A stretch of 64,000 nucleotides of DNA from Pseudolactococcus plantarum (GCF_002441715.1 NZ_JXJX01000003.1:2849-66848), one strand, 5' to 3'; shown: positions 31,725-43,671, numbered from the stretch's first letter. Notes: generated by a model from the letters alone, not told the origin. Numbers and translations: made by a program.

Positions 31725-34166
31725 ATGACATCAAATTATACACTGATACTGAATGAAATATTAAAAACAGCACGGATATATGCAGCTGGAAATGGTGCAG
31801 ACTATGCGGAAACGCAACATATTTTAGCTGGTATGTTATCTATTAGTGATAGCTTTAGCCAAAATATTTTGACGGATCATGATGTGACACTAGATATGGT
31901 ATTGGATGAGATCGAGCAGCCTGAATTACCAGAAAAAGCAAAAGAAATAACAGCTATCGCTTTTTCACCAAAAGTTAGTCGATTGCTTGATGAATCAGAG
32001 TTATTAGCACAGCAAAATAAGCTATCAGAGACTGGATCAGAACATTTGCTATATTGTATCTTAGTGGATGATGATAATGTTGCCAAGAAAATTTTAGAAC
32101 TTAACAAAATTAAAATTACCGAAATCATCAAAGACTTGGTTGAATTAGGAAATATGTCTGTTAAGAAAATCAGCAGAAAAGCAGTCACGCCTATGGGCAA
32201 ACGTGATGCAGCTTCGGGTGTATCGCCAAATAGTATCACACCAACTTTGGATTCAGTTGCACGTGATGTGACAGAAGATGCCAGGCAAGGTCGCATTGAT
32301 CCGATGATTGGTAGAGAAAAGGAAATTGAGCGTGTCATCCATATTTTAAGCCGTCGGACAAAAAACAACCCTGTACTTGTTGGTGAGCCTGGCGTCGGTA
32401 AGTCAGCAATCATTGAAGGACTTGCGCAGCGGATGATAGATGGGAATATCCCGGTTAACATGCAAGGCTATAGATTGATGTCCCTCAATATTGCTAATGT
32501 GGTTGCAGGAACCAAATTCCGTGGTGAATTTGAAGATCGCATGACAGCCATTGTCGAAGAAGTTAGCCAAGATGCAAATACAATTGTTTTCGTAGATGAA
32601 TTGCATACGATCGTTGGTGCTGGTGGCGGGACAGACTCTGTAACAGATGCGTCAAATATTATGAAGCCTGCATTAGCGCGTGGTGAGTTCAAGTTAATTG
32701 GTGCAACAACGTTTAATGAATATCAAAAATATATTGAAAAAGATGCTGCATTAGAACGTCGTTTTGCAAAAGTGATTGTTGATGAGCCATCATCAGATGA
32801 AACGATAGAGATACTTAAAGGATTAAAAGGTAAATTTGAAGCCTTTCATCATGTTAATTTTGATGAAGCAGCCATTAAAGCAGCAGTTGAGTTAAGTGTA
32901 CGGTATATGCCAAGTAGACGCTTACCAGATAAAGCAATCGATTTACTGGATGAAGCAGCAGCAGCTGTTAAGATTTCAGCTAAAAGTAACTTAGCCCAAC
33001 AAAGCGAGATAGATAAAAAGATACTCTCACTAGAAGAAAGTTTACAAGAGGCTGTTTTAAGTCAAGCTTTTGATGAAGCAAAAACGTTAAATCAAGACCT
33101 GCTCGCCTATGAAGCAAAACGTGAAAAAGTAACAAGCGATACCTATGTTGCATCAGTAAAAGAAAATGATATCTTTTCAGTTGTGTCACTTTTAACAGGT
33201 GTCCCAATTACACAGATGACTAAAAACGAGATGAAACGCTTAGTTAATCTAGAGAAACTGCTACATCAACGTGTCATTGGACAAAGTGAAGCAGTTGCCG
33301 CAGTAGCAAAAGCGATTCGTAGAAATCGTTCAGGTATTTCTGATGGCAAACGCCCAATAGGATCCTTTATGTTTTTAGGACCAACTGGTGTCGGAAAAAC
33401 GGAACTAGCAAAAGCCTTAGCTGAAACTGTCTTTGGTGATGAAAACAGTATGATTCGCATTGATATGAGCGAATACATGGAGAAGTTCAATACTAGTCGC
33501 TTGATTGGTGCCCCTCCGGGATATGTCGGTTATGAAGAAGGTGGACAACTCACTGAACAAGTTCGTAATAAGCCATATTCTGTCGTATTGCTTGATGAGG
33601 CCGAAAAAGCACATCCAGATGTCTTTAATTTACTCTTACAAATTCTAGATGATGGGTTTGTAACAGACGGTAAGGGTAGAAAAGTCGATTTTAGAAATAC
33701 AATCATCATCATGACTAGTAATTTAGGTGCAACAGCAATTCGCGATGATAAAACGGTTGGCTTTGGTGTATCTAGTAAATCTGTAGATTACATTGCCATG
33801 AAATCTAGAATATTGGAAGAATTAAAAAAACAATACAGACCTGAGTTTCTAAACAGAATCGATGAGAGTATCGTCTTCCACTCATTAACTGAGAAGGAAT
33901 TATCTGATATCGTCAAAATTATGGCACAGCCGTTGATTAAGCGTCTTGCTCAAAGAACTATTACTTTGAAAATCTCAGCAAGTGCGTATCAATTAATCGC
34001 TAAAAATGGATTTGATCCTGAGTATGGTGCTAGACCAATTCGTAAAGCGATCGAAAAACAAGTTGAGGATCAACTAGCCGACAAACTGTTAACTGGGGAG
34101 ATAACAGCGGGTAGTCAAGTCACTGTTGGTGCTCGAAACAACGAGATAACTTTCAAAGTGATTTAA
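31725..34166 (+). CDS. clpC: Clp protease ATPase subunit ClpC
   Basis: An 813-residue Hsp100 unfoldase. N-terminal repeat domain (~1-145), first AAA+ module with GEPGVGKSAI (~223-232) and VFVDELHTI, a middle domain (~415-465), second AAA+ module with GPTGVGKTELA (~552-562) and VLLDEAEKA. It feeds substrates to ClpP. AAAGGA lies before the ATG, 97 bases after ctsR; no extra CtsR box is evident in that gap, so control is through the ctsR promoter. Confidence 0.96.
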   Translation: MTSNYTLILNEILKTARIYAAGNGADYAETQHILAGMLSISDSFSQNILTDHDVTLDMVLDEIEQPELPEKAKEITAIAFSPKVSRLLDESELLAQQNKLSETGSEHLLYCILVDDDNVAKKILELNKIKITEIIKDLVELGNMSVKKISRKAVTPMGKRDAASGVSPNSITPTLDSVARDVTEDARQGRIDPMIGREKEIERVIHILSRRTKNNPVLVGEPGVGKSAIIEGLAQRMIDGNIPVNMQGYRLMSLNIANVVAGTKFRGEFEDRMTAIVEEVSQDANTIVFVDELHTIVGAGGGTDSVTDASNIMKPALARGEFKLIGATTFNEYQKYIEKDAALERRFAKVIVDEPSSDETIEILKGLKGKFEAFHHVNFDEAAIKAAVELSVRYMPSRRLPDKAIDLLDEAAAAVKISAKSNLAQQSEIDKKILSLEESLQEAVLSQAFDEAKTLNQDLLAYEAKREKVTSDTYVASVKENDIFSVVSLLTGVPITQMTKNEMKRLVNLEKLLHQRVIGQSEAVAAVAKAIRRNRSGISDGKRPIGSFMFLGPTGVGKTELAKALAETVFGDENSMIRIDMSEYMEKFNTSRLIGAPPGYVGYEEGGQLTEQVRNKPYSVVLLDEAEKAHPDVFNLLLQILDDGFVTDGKGRKVDFRNTIIIMTSNLGATAIRDDKTVGFGVSSKSVDYIAMKSRILEELKKQYRPEFLNRIDESIVFHSLTEKELSDIVKIMAQPLIKRLAQRTITLKISASAYQLIAKNGFDPEYGARPIRKAIEKQVEDQLADKLLTGEITAGSQVTVGARNNEITFKVI

Positions 34167-34188
34167 TCAGGAAAAAGGTTATAAATAT

Positions 34189-34217
34189 TTGTGAAATGAC
34201 TGATTTCACGGTATAAT
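34189..34217 (+). promoter_or_regulatory. hpf promoter with overlapping palindrome
   Basis: TTGTGA (34189-34194), 17-base spacer, TATAAT (34212-34217). The palindrome GTGAAAT-N5-ATTTCAC (34191-34209) covers the -35 and spacer, a position suited to a repressor or other regulator. Confidence 0.7.
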
Positions 34218-34247
34218 GAACTTATAAAAGATGAAGAGGTGACTATC

Positions 34248-34799
34248 ATGATTAAATTTAACATTCGCGGTGAAAACATCGAAGTGACAGACAGCATCCG
34301 TAATTACGTTGAAGAAAAAATCAGTAAACTTGAAAAATATTTCACTGAGAATCAAGAGTTGACAGCCCATGTCAATCTTAAAGTTTATGCTGAAAAGACA
34401 TCAAAAGTAGAAGTCACTATCCCTGCTAAAAATATCACACTACGTGCAGAAGATACGTCACAAGAACTTTACGGCTCTATTGACCTAGTTCAAGAAAAAT
34501 TAGAACGTCAAATTAGAAAATATAAAACTAAGGTTCAAAAGAAACGTAATCACGTTGCAACTGGTAAAGCATTTGAAACTTTTGTTCAACTTGCACCAGA
34601 AGATGAGATTGATGAACAAAATATCGATATCGTACGCACTAAGATTATTGATTTGAAACCAATGGATGCTGAAGAAGCAGTTTTACAAATGGATTTAGTT
34701 GACCATGACTTCTTTATCTTCAACGACGCTGAAACAAATGCAACTAGCATTGTGTATCGTCGTGAAGATGGTAATATTGGGTTGATCGAAACAAAATAA
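34248..34799 (+). CDS. hpf: Ribosome hibernation-promoting factor, long form
   Basis: 183 residues. The N-terminal YfiA/HPF domain (~1-100, IKFNIRGENIEVTDSIRNYV) binds the 30S decoding centre; the C-terminal domain (~125-183, IVRTKIIDLKPMDAEEAVLQMD…) drives 100S dimerisation, so it is the long form. The ATG at 34248 follows GAGGTG; a GTG at 34239 lies within that ribosome site and is unlikely. Monocistronic with strong terminator. Confidence 0.96.
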   Translation: MIKFNIRGENIEVTDSIRNYVEEKISKLEKYFTENQELTAHVNLKVYAEKTSKVEVTIPAKNITLRAEDTSQELYGSIDLVQEKLERQIRKYKTKVQKKRNHVATGKAFETFVQLAPEDEIDEQNIDIVRTKIIDLKPMDAEEAVLQMDLVDHDFFIFNDAETNATSIVYRREDGNIGLIETK

Positions 34800-34843
34800 T
34801 AGTTAGGTTACTAAAGTAAATACTGTTAGGTAAGCATGCTCAT

Positions 34844-34890
34844 AAAAACAGTCAGTTACGCTTGTTAAGCGTGTCAACTGACTGTTTTTT
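34844..34890. terminator. hpf terminator
   Basis: AAAAACAGTCAGTT pairs with AACTGACTGTTTTT, with an inner ACGCTT/AAGCGT hairpin; works on either strand. Confidence 0.88.
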
Positions 34891-34974
34891 GTTGGTCTAT
34901 AGGTATCCGAAAAAGAGGGTATTTATATAAATTGAAAATTTTCTGTAAAAAAACGCAAGGCGTCTATATTTTTC

Positions 34975-35003
34975 TTGAAATATCAGTAAAATAGTGGTAA
35001 CAT
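34975..35003 (+). promoter_or_regulatory. eno promoter
   Basis: TTGAAA (34975-34980), 17-base spacer ending TGG, TAACAT (34998-35003). Confidence 0.65.
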
Positions 35004-35017
35004 AAGGATGTAATTAA

Positions 35018-36382
<1,365 letters not shown>

Positions 36383-36402
36383 TTCTTTTAGAATTTTGTT
36401 TA

Positions 36403-36437
36403 AAAACACCGACCACTCATTGATCGGTGTTTTTTTA
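36403..36437 (+). terminator. eno terminator
   Basis: AAAACACCGA (36403-36412) / TCGGTGTTTT (36424-36433) with T run. Confidence 0.88.
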
Positions 36438-36447
36438 TTTAAACTTT

Positions 36448-36483
36448 AAAAAAGAGTCTAGCTAATCATTAGCTAGACTTTTT
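36448..36483 (-). terminator. asparaginase terminator
   Basis: AGTCTAGCTAA (36455-36465) / TTAGCTAGACT (36469-36479), three-base loop, A and T flanks; serves the leftward asparaginase gene and may act both ways. Confidence 0.8.
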
Positions 36484-36500
36484 GTGATCGATAGTTCTTT

Positions 36501-37463
36501 TTATCCCTCAATATAAGTCTTTAATTCATTGCCAGTCAGACCACTATTAAGAGCGATGAGTAATTTTAGCCGGGCTTTTTGACTATTAAGTTCTTTGACA
36601 AACATGACACCTGAGACAGCTAAGTCAACGCCGCCTCCTGCATACCCATAAACAGCTTCGGCGATACCATTAAAACATCTTGAAACAAGGACAACTGGTA
36701 TCCCTATAGCAGTGAGTTCTTTTATGTGGGTAAGTGAATCAGGTGGCAAGTTACCAGCACCTAGTGCCTCAATGACAATCCCGTCAATAGTTTCCGGATT
36801 GATCAGCTTTAATAATTCTTCACCCATCCCTGCATAGGCTTTGATAATCGGGATTGTACCAGATACACAAGTTAACTCAAACCTAACCCGTTCTTCGGGT
36901 ATTTGAAAATATAAAATATCCTGTTTGGTTAAAAGTCCTAATGGACCATGTGTGGGTGTTTGAAACGTTGAGACATTTTTTGTATGTGTTTTTGTGACGT
37001 ATTTTGCCGCATGAATTTCATCATTCATGACAACGACAACACCTTTGCCGATACTTTTATCATTTGCTACGACTCTTAATGCACTCGAAAAATTATATAA
37101 ACCGTCACTACCAATCTCATTTGAGCTGCGCATAGCACCTGTTAAAGCGATAGGTTTATCTTTAGGTAATTGCATCGTATCTAAAAAATAAGCTGTTTCT
37201 TCTAGTGTGTCTGTACCATGTGTAATAACAGCGCCATCATAGTCAGGCAATCTTAGTTTAAGTTCTTGATAGAGTGTTAGCATATGATGTGGTGTTATGT
37301 GTGGGCTAGGAAGATTAAATAAGTCTACACTAGTCACTTGCATATGAGTATCAGTCGTGAATTGTATATCATGCATGGGATTATGTGTGTCAGGGATGAT
37401 TTGCCCATTTGCTTCATGCATGCTGATTGTGCCACCGGTATGAATGACTAATATATGTTTCAT
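36501..37463 (-). CDS. ansA: L-asparaginase (type I, cytoplasmic)
   Basis: 320 residues without signal peptide, so cytoplasmic. Hydrolyses asparagine to aspartate and ammonia. The first catalytic Thr lies in IHTGGTIS (~7-14), the second in THGTDTLEETA (~79-89) with Asp, and TGAMRSSNEIGSDG follows. AAAGGAGAC lies five bases before the ATG. It is transcribed against eno and ends at its own terminator. Confidence 0.94.
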   Translation of the reverse strand: MKHILVIHTGGTISMHEANGQIIPDTHNPMHDIQFTTDTHMQVTSVDLFNLPSPHITPHHMLTLYQELKLRLPDYDGAVITHGTDTLEETAYFLDTMQLPKDKPIALTGAMRSSNEIGSDGLYNFSSALRVVANDKSIGKGVVVVMNDEIHAAKYVTKTHTKNVSTFQTPTHGPLGLLTKQDILYFQIPEERVRFELTCVSGTIPIIKAYAGMGEELLKLINPETIDGIVIEALGAGNLPPDSLTHIKELTAIGIPVVLVSRCFNGIAEAVYGYAGGGVDLAVSGVMFVKELNSQKARLKLLIALNSGLTGNELKTYIEG

Positions 37464-37613
37464 GTTTGTCTCCTTTTATCTAGTATAACAAATCAATCAT
37501 GAATTTGTAGCTGAGATAAACGATAGCTTAATTATGATCAGATACGTTGTAAAGTTAGCCCAAACTGATAAGTTATTGCCTAGAGGTTGGATATATTTGC
37601 TATAATAATAAGT

Positions 37614-38528
37614 ATGATTACAAATTATAATTTAGGAGACAACAAACTGGTTGCTGTAGACACTGATGGTGTGTTTACTATAGTGAATAAACCTAGTCGA
37701 GAAGAAATAGGTCAACTTTCGGCTGCCTATGATTTTCCCTTTGATTATATTGGTGGGATTCTAGATGATGATGAGAATGCACGATTTGAAATTGATCAAA
37801 ATCATAATATGCTACTACTCTTACAATATCCAGCTACAGAAACAGATACGACGGAAGTTTATCCATTTTCCTTGATTGTGAATGCAAAAAAAAATAGTGT
37901 GATTTTGGCATTAAACCATCATTGTGACTTAAGCAAGATGTTAGACAGGCATTATGATCAAGCAGGATTTCAGCATGAGATTATTTTTCAAGTCATGAGC
38001 ACCTTAGGAAAATTATTTCATGATTATTTATCGGCGTATAAAGGTAAAATGAAGCACTTGGAATCAGCGTTAAAGCAATCCCAAGAGAATAAACAAATTA
38101 TAGAAATTATTCATTCTCAAAAAAGTTTGATTTATTTTGAAGCAGCACTAAAAGAAAATATTAAAGTTTATCAAAAATTGAGAACTTATTTAAGCAGCAA
38201 TGATGAGAATGGCTTTTCAGATCGCATATTTGATATCTATGTTGAAGCGAGTCAGGCATTAACAACGACGGAAATTCAATTAAAATTGCTAGAGAATTTA
38301 CGTGATTTGTTTTCAAATATAGTCTCCAATAACCTCAACATTATCATGAAAATCATGACAAGTGCAACATTTATTATGACAATTCCGGCAATTATTGCTG
38401 GTTTATATGGGATGAATGTCAAGTTGCCATTTCAAAATAATGAACATGCGTTTTGGCTGATTATGATCAGTGCAACGCTGATTTCATGGATCGTATTTCG
38501 CATTATGATAAGAAAACGTATGTTTTAG
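37614..38528 (+). CDS. corA: CorA-family magnesium/divalent cation transporter
   Basis: 304 residues. A cytoplasmic N-terminal alpha/beta and long-helix domain is followed by two C-terminal membrane segments (~243-263 and ~277-297) separated by the YGMNVKLP signature (GMN selectivity motif). The ATG at 37614 lies seven bases after TATAAT (37601-37606, extended -10 TGC), with no ribosome site between, so the mRNA would begin at or next to the start codon. An AGGAG lies just downstream but no suitable start follows it. Confidence 0.93.
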   Translation: MITNYNLGDNKLVAVDTDGVFTIVNKPSREEIGQLSAAYDFPFDYIGGILDDDENARFEIDQNHNMLLLLQYPATETDTTEVYPFSLIVNAKKNSVILALNHHCDLSKMLDRHYDQAGFQHEIIFQVMSTLGKLFHDYLSAYKGKMKHLESALKQSQENKQIIEIIHSQKSLIYFEAALKENIKVYQKLRTYLSSNDENGFSDRIFDIYVEASQALTTTEIQLKLLENLRDLFSNIVSNNLNIIMKIMTSATFIMTIPAIIAGLYGMNVKLPFQNNEHAFWLIMISATLISWIVFRIMIRKRMF

Positions 38529-38628
38529 GTTTATTGTGAACTAATACACATAGCCTAAAAAGTAGTACAGAAAGACTCTAATAGACTTCTGTTACATAAA
38601 AGAAAGTCAGAAAACATTAATTTATACC

Positions 38629-38657
38629 TTGTGTAACCGCTTTCTGTGTGATAAAAT
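38629..38657 (+). promoter_or_regulatory. pfl promoter with cre site
   Basis: TTGTGT (38629-38634), 17-base spacer, TAAAAT (38652-38657). TGTAACCGCTTTCT (38632-38645) matches the cre consensus TGWNANCGNTNWCA at 13 of 14 positions and overlaps the promoter, so CcpA would be expected to repress. Confidence 0.75.
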
Positions 38658-38725
38658 TAACATGTAAAGTAAAACAGGTGGCCGATAGGTTCACCTCTCT
38701 AGTTGAAGTCAGGAGATGACATAAC

Positions 38726-41026
38726 ATGAAAACTGAAGTATGCGAAAACATTTTTGAAGAAGCTTGGGCAGGTTTTGAAGGAACCGATTGGAAAGAAAAA
38801 GCGAGTGTGTCTCGTTTCGTAAAAGCAAATCATAAAAACTATGATGGTGATGAGTCGTTTCTTGCTGGACCGACAGCACGTTCGTTAAAGATCAAAGAAA
38901 TTGTTGAATCAACAAAAGATCATTATGAAGCAACTGAATTCCCTATGGATTCAGATCGTGCAGCATCTATTGCGGACATCCCCGCAGGTTATATCGACAA
39001 AGAAAATGAATTGATTTATGGGCTACAAAACTCTGAACTTTTCCGTTTGTCGTTTATGCCTCGTGGTGGTATTCGTATGGCTGAAACTGCTTTGAAAGAG
39101 CATGGTTATACACCAGATCCAACGATGCATGAAATTTATACAAAACATGTGACAACAGTTAATGATGGTATTTTCAGAGCTTACACTTCTAATATCCGTA
39201 AAGCGCGTCATGCACATACTGTAACTGGATTACCAGATGCTTATTCACGCGGTCGAATCATCGGTGTTTATACACGACTTGCACTTTATGGTGCTGATTT
39301 CTTGATGAAAGAAAAAGCAGCAGATTGGAATGCAATTGAAGAAATTAATGAAGAAAATATCCGCTTGCGTGAAGAAATTAATTTGCAATATCAAGCCATT
39401 GATCAAGTTGCTAAACTAGGTGATTTATATGGGTTGGATGTTCGTAGACCAGCGACAAACGTGAAAGAAGCCATCCAATGGACTAACATTGCGTTCATGG
39501 CAGCTTGTCGTGTGATTAATGGTGCTGCAACATCACTTGGTCGTGTACCGATCGTACTTGATATTTTTGCAGAACGTGATTTAGCGCGTGGTACGTTTAC
39601 AGAATCAGAAATTCAAGAATTCGTTGATGACTTTGTCTTGAAATTACGTACAGTTAAATTTGCAAGAACAAAAGAATATGATGCCCTTTATTCAGGAGAT
39701 CCTACCTTCATTACAACATCGATGGCTGGTGTAGGTAATGATGGGCAACATCGTGTCACTAAGATGGATTATCGTTTCTTGAATACATTAGATAATATCG
39801 GTAATTCACCAGAACCAAACTTGACAGTCCTTTGGGCTAAAGAATTACCTTATGCTTTCAAACGCTATTGTATGAGTATGAGTCATAAACATTCATCTAT
39901 TCAGTATGAAGGTGTGAAAACAATGGCAGAAGATGGCTATGGCGAAATGTCATGTATCTCTTGTTGTGTCTCTCCACTTGATCCTGAAAATGAAGATGGC
40001 CGTCATAACATCCAATACTTCGGTGCACGTGTGAATGTCTTAAAAGCACTCTTAACAGGGATTAATGGTGGTTATGATGATGTGCATCGTGATTATAAAG
40101 TATTTGATAATGAAGCGATTACGTCTGATGTCTTGAACTATAATGAAGTTGTAGCTAATTTTGAAAAATCATTAGATTGGTTGACTGACACATATGTTGA
40201 TGCTTTAAATATTATCCATTATATGACGGATAAATATAATTATGAAGCAGTCCAAATGGCTTTCTTGCCATCAAGACAACGTGCTAACATGGGATTTGGT
40301 ATTTGTGGATTCGCGAATACAGTTGATACATTGTCAGCTATCAAATATGCAACAGTTAAACCAATTCGTGATGAAAATGGGTATATTTATGACTATGAAA
40401 CAATTGGTGACTACCCACGTTACGGTGAAGATGATGATCGTGCAGATGATATTGCAAAATGGTTGATGGAACAGTATCATACTCGCCTATCAAGCCATAA
40501 ACTTTATAAAGATGCAGAAGCAACTGTTTCATTGTTGACGATTACCTCTAACGTTGCTTATTCAAAACAAACAGGGAACTCACCAGTTCACCGTGGTGTT
40601 TTCTTAAATGAAGATGGCACTGCCAATCTCAGTGAAGTTGAATTCTTCTCACCAGGAGCTAACCCATCAAATAAGGCCAAAGGTGGTTGGTTACAAAACT
40701 TAAGAACACTTGAAAAACTTGACTTTAAATATGGTAACGATGGTATTTCCTTAACAACTCAAGTTTCGCCAAAAGCACTTGGTAAAACTCGAGATGAACA
40801 AGTAGAAAATCTAGTTGATGTATTAGATGGCTATTTTGAAGATGGCGGACAACATGTTAACTTGAACGTAATGGACTTGGCTGATGTTAAAGACAAGATT
40901 CTGAATGGCGAAGATGTCATCGTTCGAATCTCAGGGTATTGTGTTAATACCAAGTATTTAACACCAGAACAAAAACAAGAACTAACACATCGCGTTTTCC
41001 ATGAAATCCTTTCTATGGATGTTTAA
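38726..41026 (+). CDS. pfl: Formate C-acetyltransferase (pyruvate formate-lyase)
   Basis: 766 residues. Glycyl-radical enzyme splitting pyruvate with CoA to acetyl-CoA and formate under anaerobiosis. The catalytic Cys pair is in [12 protein letters not shown] (~413-424), the radical Gly in VRISGYCVN near the C-terminus. It is about 20 residues shorter than the 787-residue L. lactis enzyme I recall: a loop before GGQHVNLNV is missing and the tail ends at SMDV. GGAGATGA precedes the ATG. A CcpA site overlaps its promoter. The activase gene is not in this window. Confidence 0.97.
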   Translation: MKTEVCENIFEEAWAGFEGTDWKEKASVSRFVKANHKNYDGDESFLAGPTARSLKIKEIVESTKDHYEATEFPMDSDRAASIADIPAGYIDKENELIYGLQNSELFRLSFMPRGGIRMAETALKEHGYTPDPTMHEIYTKHVTTVNDGIFRAYTSNIRKARHAHTVTGLPDAYSRGRIIGVYTRLALYGADFLMKEKAADWNAIEEINEENIRLREEINLQYQAIDQVAKLGDLYGLDVRRPATNVKEAIQWTNIAFMAACRVINGAATSLGRVPIVLDIFAERDLARGTFTESEIQEFVDDFVLKLRTVKFARTKEYDALYSGDPTFITTSMAGVGNDGQHRVTKMDYRFLNTLDNIGNSPEPNLTVLWAKELPYAFKRYCMSMSHKHSSIQYEGVKTMAEDGYGEMSCISCCVSPLDPENEDGRHNIQYFGARVNVLKALLTGINGGYDDVHRDYKVFDNEAITSDVLNYNEVVANFEKSLDWLTDTYVDALNIIHYMTDKYNYEAVQMAFLPSRQRANMGFGICGFANTVDTLSAIKYATVKPIRDENGYIYDYETIGDYPRYGEDDDRADDIAKWLMEQYHTRLSSHKLYKDAEATVSLLTITSNVAYSKQTGNSPVHRGVFLNEDGTANLSEVEFFSPGANPSNKAKGGWLQNLRTLEKLDFKYGNDGISLTTQVSPKALGKTRDEQVENLVDVLDGYFEDGGQHVNLNVMDLADVKDKILNGEDVIVRISGYCVNTKYLTPEQKQELTHRVFHEILSMDV

Positions 41027-41062
41027 GTAGCAGTTGACTAACTTACATTAGTATATGACTGA

Positions 41063-41098
41063 ACCTAAAAAGCTTATCTTTTGATAAGCTTTTTAGGT
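41063..41098 (+). terminator. pfl terminator
   Basis: A perfect 16-bp stem ACCTAAAAAGCTTATC / GATAAGCTTTTTAGGT with TTTT loop. Confidence 0.85.
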
Positions 41099-41143
41099 AT
41101 GTAAAATCATAAATGGAATTGATGACAAGATGTTTGAAATCAA

Positions 41144-41169
41144 AAAAAACTTATCATGATAAGTTTTTT
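41144..41169 (-). terminator. Palindromic terminator of the leftward small gene
   Basis: A perfect 26-base palindrome AAAAAACTTATCA/TGATAAGTTTTTT just after the stop of the leftward ORF. Confidence 0.7.
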
Positions 41170-41173
41170 CTTT

Positions 41174-41479
41174 TTAAGTGCGTAAAATTGGATATGAAAT
41201 TTCTAACATTTTTGGTTCATCAATGATTGAAATATTTTTAACATCAATGATTGACTCATCAAGCCGTTTTTTTAAGAAAAAGTTTTGAATACGTTCGCGT
41301 TCATCAAGTCTAATCGCACGATGTTTGTTAGTAACTAAAAGTTCATAGTGGGTTGCAGCCGTTGTAAAAATGGCGGTTGTATTACCAGCTGAATAAACCT
41401 CGACCGTTAAAGCATCGGTATTTCTGAGTTGCTCATCAACGAGGTGTCGAAAATTGTTAGTGACATTAATTATCTTCAT
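41174..41479 (-). CDS. DUF1827-like small protein
   Basis: 101 residues; MKIINVTNNFRHLVDEQLRNTD and TVEVYSAGNTTAIFTTA look like the DUF1827 family of streptococci and lactococci, whose function is unknown. GGAGGAAACC precedes the ATG, so it is a real gene. Cytoplasmic, no motif for catalysis. It stands alone between two outward-facing units. Confidence 0.75.
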   Translation of the reverse strand: MKIINVTNNFRHLVDEQLRNTDALTVEVYSAGNTTAIFTTAATHYELLVTNKHRAIRLDERERIQNFFLKKRLDESIIDVKNISIIDEPKMLEISYPILRT

Positions 41480-41717
41480 AGGTTTCCTCCATTTATCTTT
41501 ACTTCTATTATAGCACTTATTGTTCTAAAATAAAGGTTTGAAAAAATAATATGAACTTAAAATGAGTATTTGGTAAATATGTGCGTACATTTCAAGTAAA
41601 CTAAGATGGTAGGTAGTCACGTATTAGATACCGGTTTATAGGTAATGATCGAAAAGTTGCTAACAATCAGACTGAGTGTGAGGAGATGTTAAAGCACTTT
41701 TGTGCTAAAATTAAGAT

Positions 41718-42296
41718 ATGAAGAAAATAATTGGTATAACAGGTGGTATCGCTACTGGAAAATCCAGAGTGAGCGCTTTTCTAAAATCTCATGGATATGA
41801 AGTCATTGATGCCGATTTGGTGGTAAGAGAGTTACAAGCAATTGGGGGACGACTATATCTTGCAATCTATGATACGTTTGGTCAAACATTTTTTTTAGAA
41901 AATGGTGAACTAGATAGAGTGAAACTAGGGGATGCTATTTTTTCAGATGAAAAAATGAAGGAAAGATTATCCGTCATTCAAGATAAAATTATCCGTCAGG
42001 AGCTTTTAGACAGGTGTCAAGCCAGTAAGGCGGATGTAGTATTTATGGATATTCCCTTATTATTTGAAAAAAATTATGCAGGATTCGATGAAATCTGGCT
42101 AGTTTATGCACCTAGAGAAACGCAGATTGAAAGGTTGATGAAGCGAAATAAGTTGTCTAGAGTAGATGCTATTAAGAGAGTAGATAGTCAAATGCCGATT
42201 GCGGATAAACGTGCTTTGGCGACACGTATCATTGAAAATTGTGATACAATAGACGTATTAGAAATGCAGTTAATAACCATAATAAATGAGATGTGA
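41718..42296 (+). CDS. coaE: Dephospho-CoA kinase
   Basis: 192 residues. Final step of CoA synthesis. P-loop GITGGIATGKSRV (~5-17), DADLVVRELQ, MDIPLLFE and the lid arginines (MKRNKLSRVDA) are present. ATG at 41718 is six bases after the -10 TAAAAT (41706-41711, extended TGC), with no ribosome site, so a leaderless mRNA is predicted. A small AGCAC-TTTT-GTGCT hairpin overlaps the promoter. coaE-pmrA-rpmG order is conserved in streptococci. Confidence 0.95.
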   Translation: MKKIIGITGGIATGKSRVSAFLKSHGYEVIDADLVVRELQAIGGRLYLAIYDTFGQTFFLENGELDRVKLGDAIFSDEKMKERLSVIQDKIIRQELLDRCQASKADVVFMDIPLLFEKNYAGFDEIWLVYAPRETQIERLMKRNKLSRVDAIKRVDSQMPIADKRALATRIIENCDTIDVLEMQLITIINEM

Positions 42297-42456
42297 CGAG
42301 TGCTATCAGGAGATAGTGTTCGTTTTTTAGACGCTAGATAACGTGTGACAGTCCATGACTGTTAAACAAAAGTACATCGCTACGCTTAATCAGTTTAAGG
42401 TAGAGGTTAGCTGACTTGACTAGGATGTGTGCGTCTCATTGAAATTATAGAAAGAT

Positions 42457-43671
42457 GTGGCAATTATAGAAATAAATTGGAGACGAAACCTGTTGATTGC
42501 TTGGTTTGGTACTTTTTTTACCTCAGCTAGTATTTCACTTGTAATGCCTTTTATGGCCTTGTATGTGCAATCATTAGGTGTAAAAGGAAATGCTGTTGAA
42601 TTATTTACTGGTTTAGCTGTGGGGATTAGTGCGCTTGCTAGTGGGTTAGTTGCGCCAATATGGGGGCGTTTGGCCGATCAGTATGGGCGTCGGATTATGA
42701 TGATTCGTGCATCGATTGTGATGACATTTACCATGAGTGCTTTAGCTTTTGTACCAAATGTCTGGTGGCTGTTAGCTATGCGTTTACTTAATGGTATATT
42801 TGCAGGGTATATTCCAAACTCCACTGCACTTATCGCTAGTCAAATCCCAAGAGACAAAAGTGGCTATGCACTTGGTATTTTGTCAACAGGGATGATAGGT
42901 GGGTCGTTAATTGGCCCTTCTATCGGTGGTTTTTTTGCACAATTAGTCGGCATGAAGAATGTTTTCTTGATTACAGGTATTGTCTTACTGCTCGTGACCA
43001 TCCTTACAATATTTTTTGTACAAGAAAACTTTACGCCTATTGAGCGAGTAGATTTATTAAGCACACGTGAAGTCTTCGATCGTGTATCAAATCGACATAT
43101 TTTGTATGGCTTGTTCATTACGAGTTTTGTTTTGCAATTGACCGTTCAATCCGTAGCGCCAATCCTACCACTTTATATTCGCCAATTAAATGGTCATTCT
43201 GGAAATATATTTATGATATCAGGGTTTATCGTATCAGCAGTGGGAGTATCTGAGATGTTATCATCAGGAACTTTAGGAAAACTTGGTGATAAGATTGGTA
43301 GTCATCGGTTGATTATTATTGGTCTCATCTATAGTTTAATCGTCTATATCCCGATGGCTTTTGTCAAAACACCGCTACAACTTGGTGTGTTACGATTTTT
43401 ATTAGGGTTTGGCTCAGGTGCTTTAGTTCCCTCAGTCAACTCTTTGCTATCTAAATTGACACCACCAGAAGGCATCTCACGTATTTTTAGTTTTAATCAG
43501 ATGTTCAATAATTTTGGTCAAGTTGTTGGCCCGCTGCTAGGTAGTGCGATAGCCGGTTATATCAGTTATCAGGCAGTTTTTATCGCGACTAGTTGTTTTG
43601 TGTTATTTAACCTTATTTGGTCGCTGTTTAATTTTAGAAAGTTTTTAGGAGTCAGAAGTATTGCGCGTTAA
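42457..43671 (+). CDS. pmrA: MFS multidrug exporter, PmrA-like
   Basis: 404 residues, twelve predicted membrane segments. [18 protein letters not shown] at the N-terminus, the MFS motif [10 protein letters not shown] (~69-78), and motif [15 protein letters not shown] (~143-156) mark a drug:H+ antiporter of the PmrA/NorA group; substrates cannot be read. The start is GTG at 42457 with a weak site. It lies between coaE and rpmG, where S. pneumoniae has pmrA. The rpmG gene overlaps its end. Confidence 0.88.
   Translation: MAIIEINWRRNLLIAWFGTFFTSASISLVMPFMALYVQSLGVKGNAVELFTGLAVGISALASGLVAPIWGRLADQYGRRIMMIRASIVMTFTMSALAFVPNVWWLLAMRLLNGIFAGYIPNSTALIASQIPRDKSGYALGILSTGMIGGSLIGPSIGGFFAQLVGMKNVFLITGIVLLLVTILTIFFVQENFTPIERVDLLSTREVFDRVSNRHILYGLFITSFVLQLTVQSVAPILPLYIRQLNGHSGNIFMISGFIVSAVGVSEMLSSGTLGKLGDKIGSHRLIIIGLIYSLIVYIPMAFVKTPLQLGVLRFLLGFGSGALVPSVNSLLSKLTPPEGISRIFSFNQMFNNFGQVVGPLLGSAIAGYISYQAVFIATSCFVLFNLIWSLFNFRKFLGVRSIAR

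Noticed and set aside
37464-37613. Magnesium riboswitch upstream of corA
   Set aside because: The -10 box is seven bases before the ATG, leaving no room for a leader RNA, and no M-box or mgtA-like structure is present.
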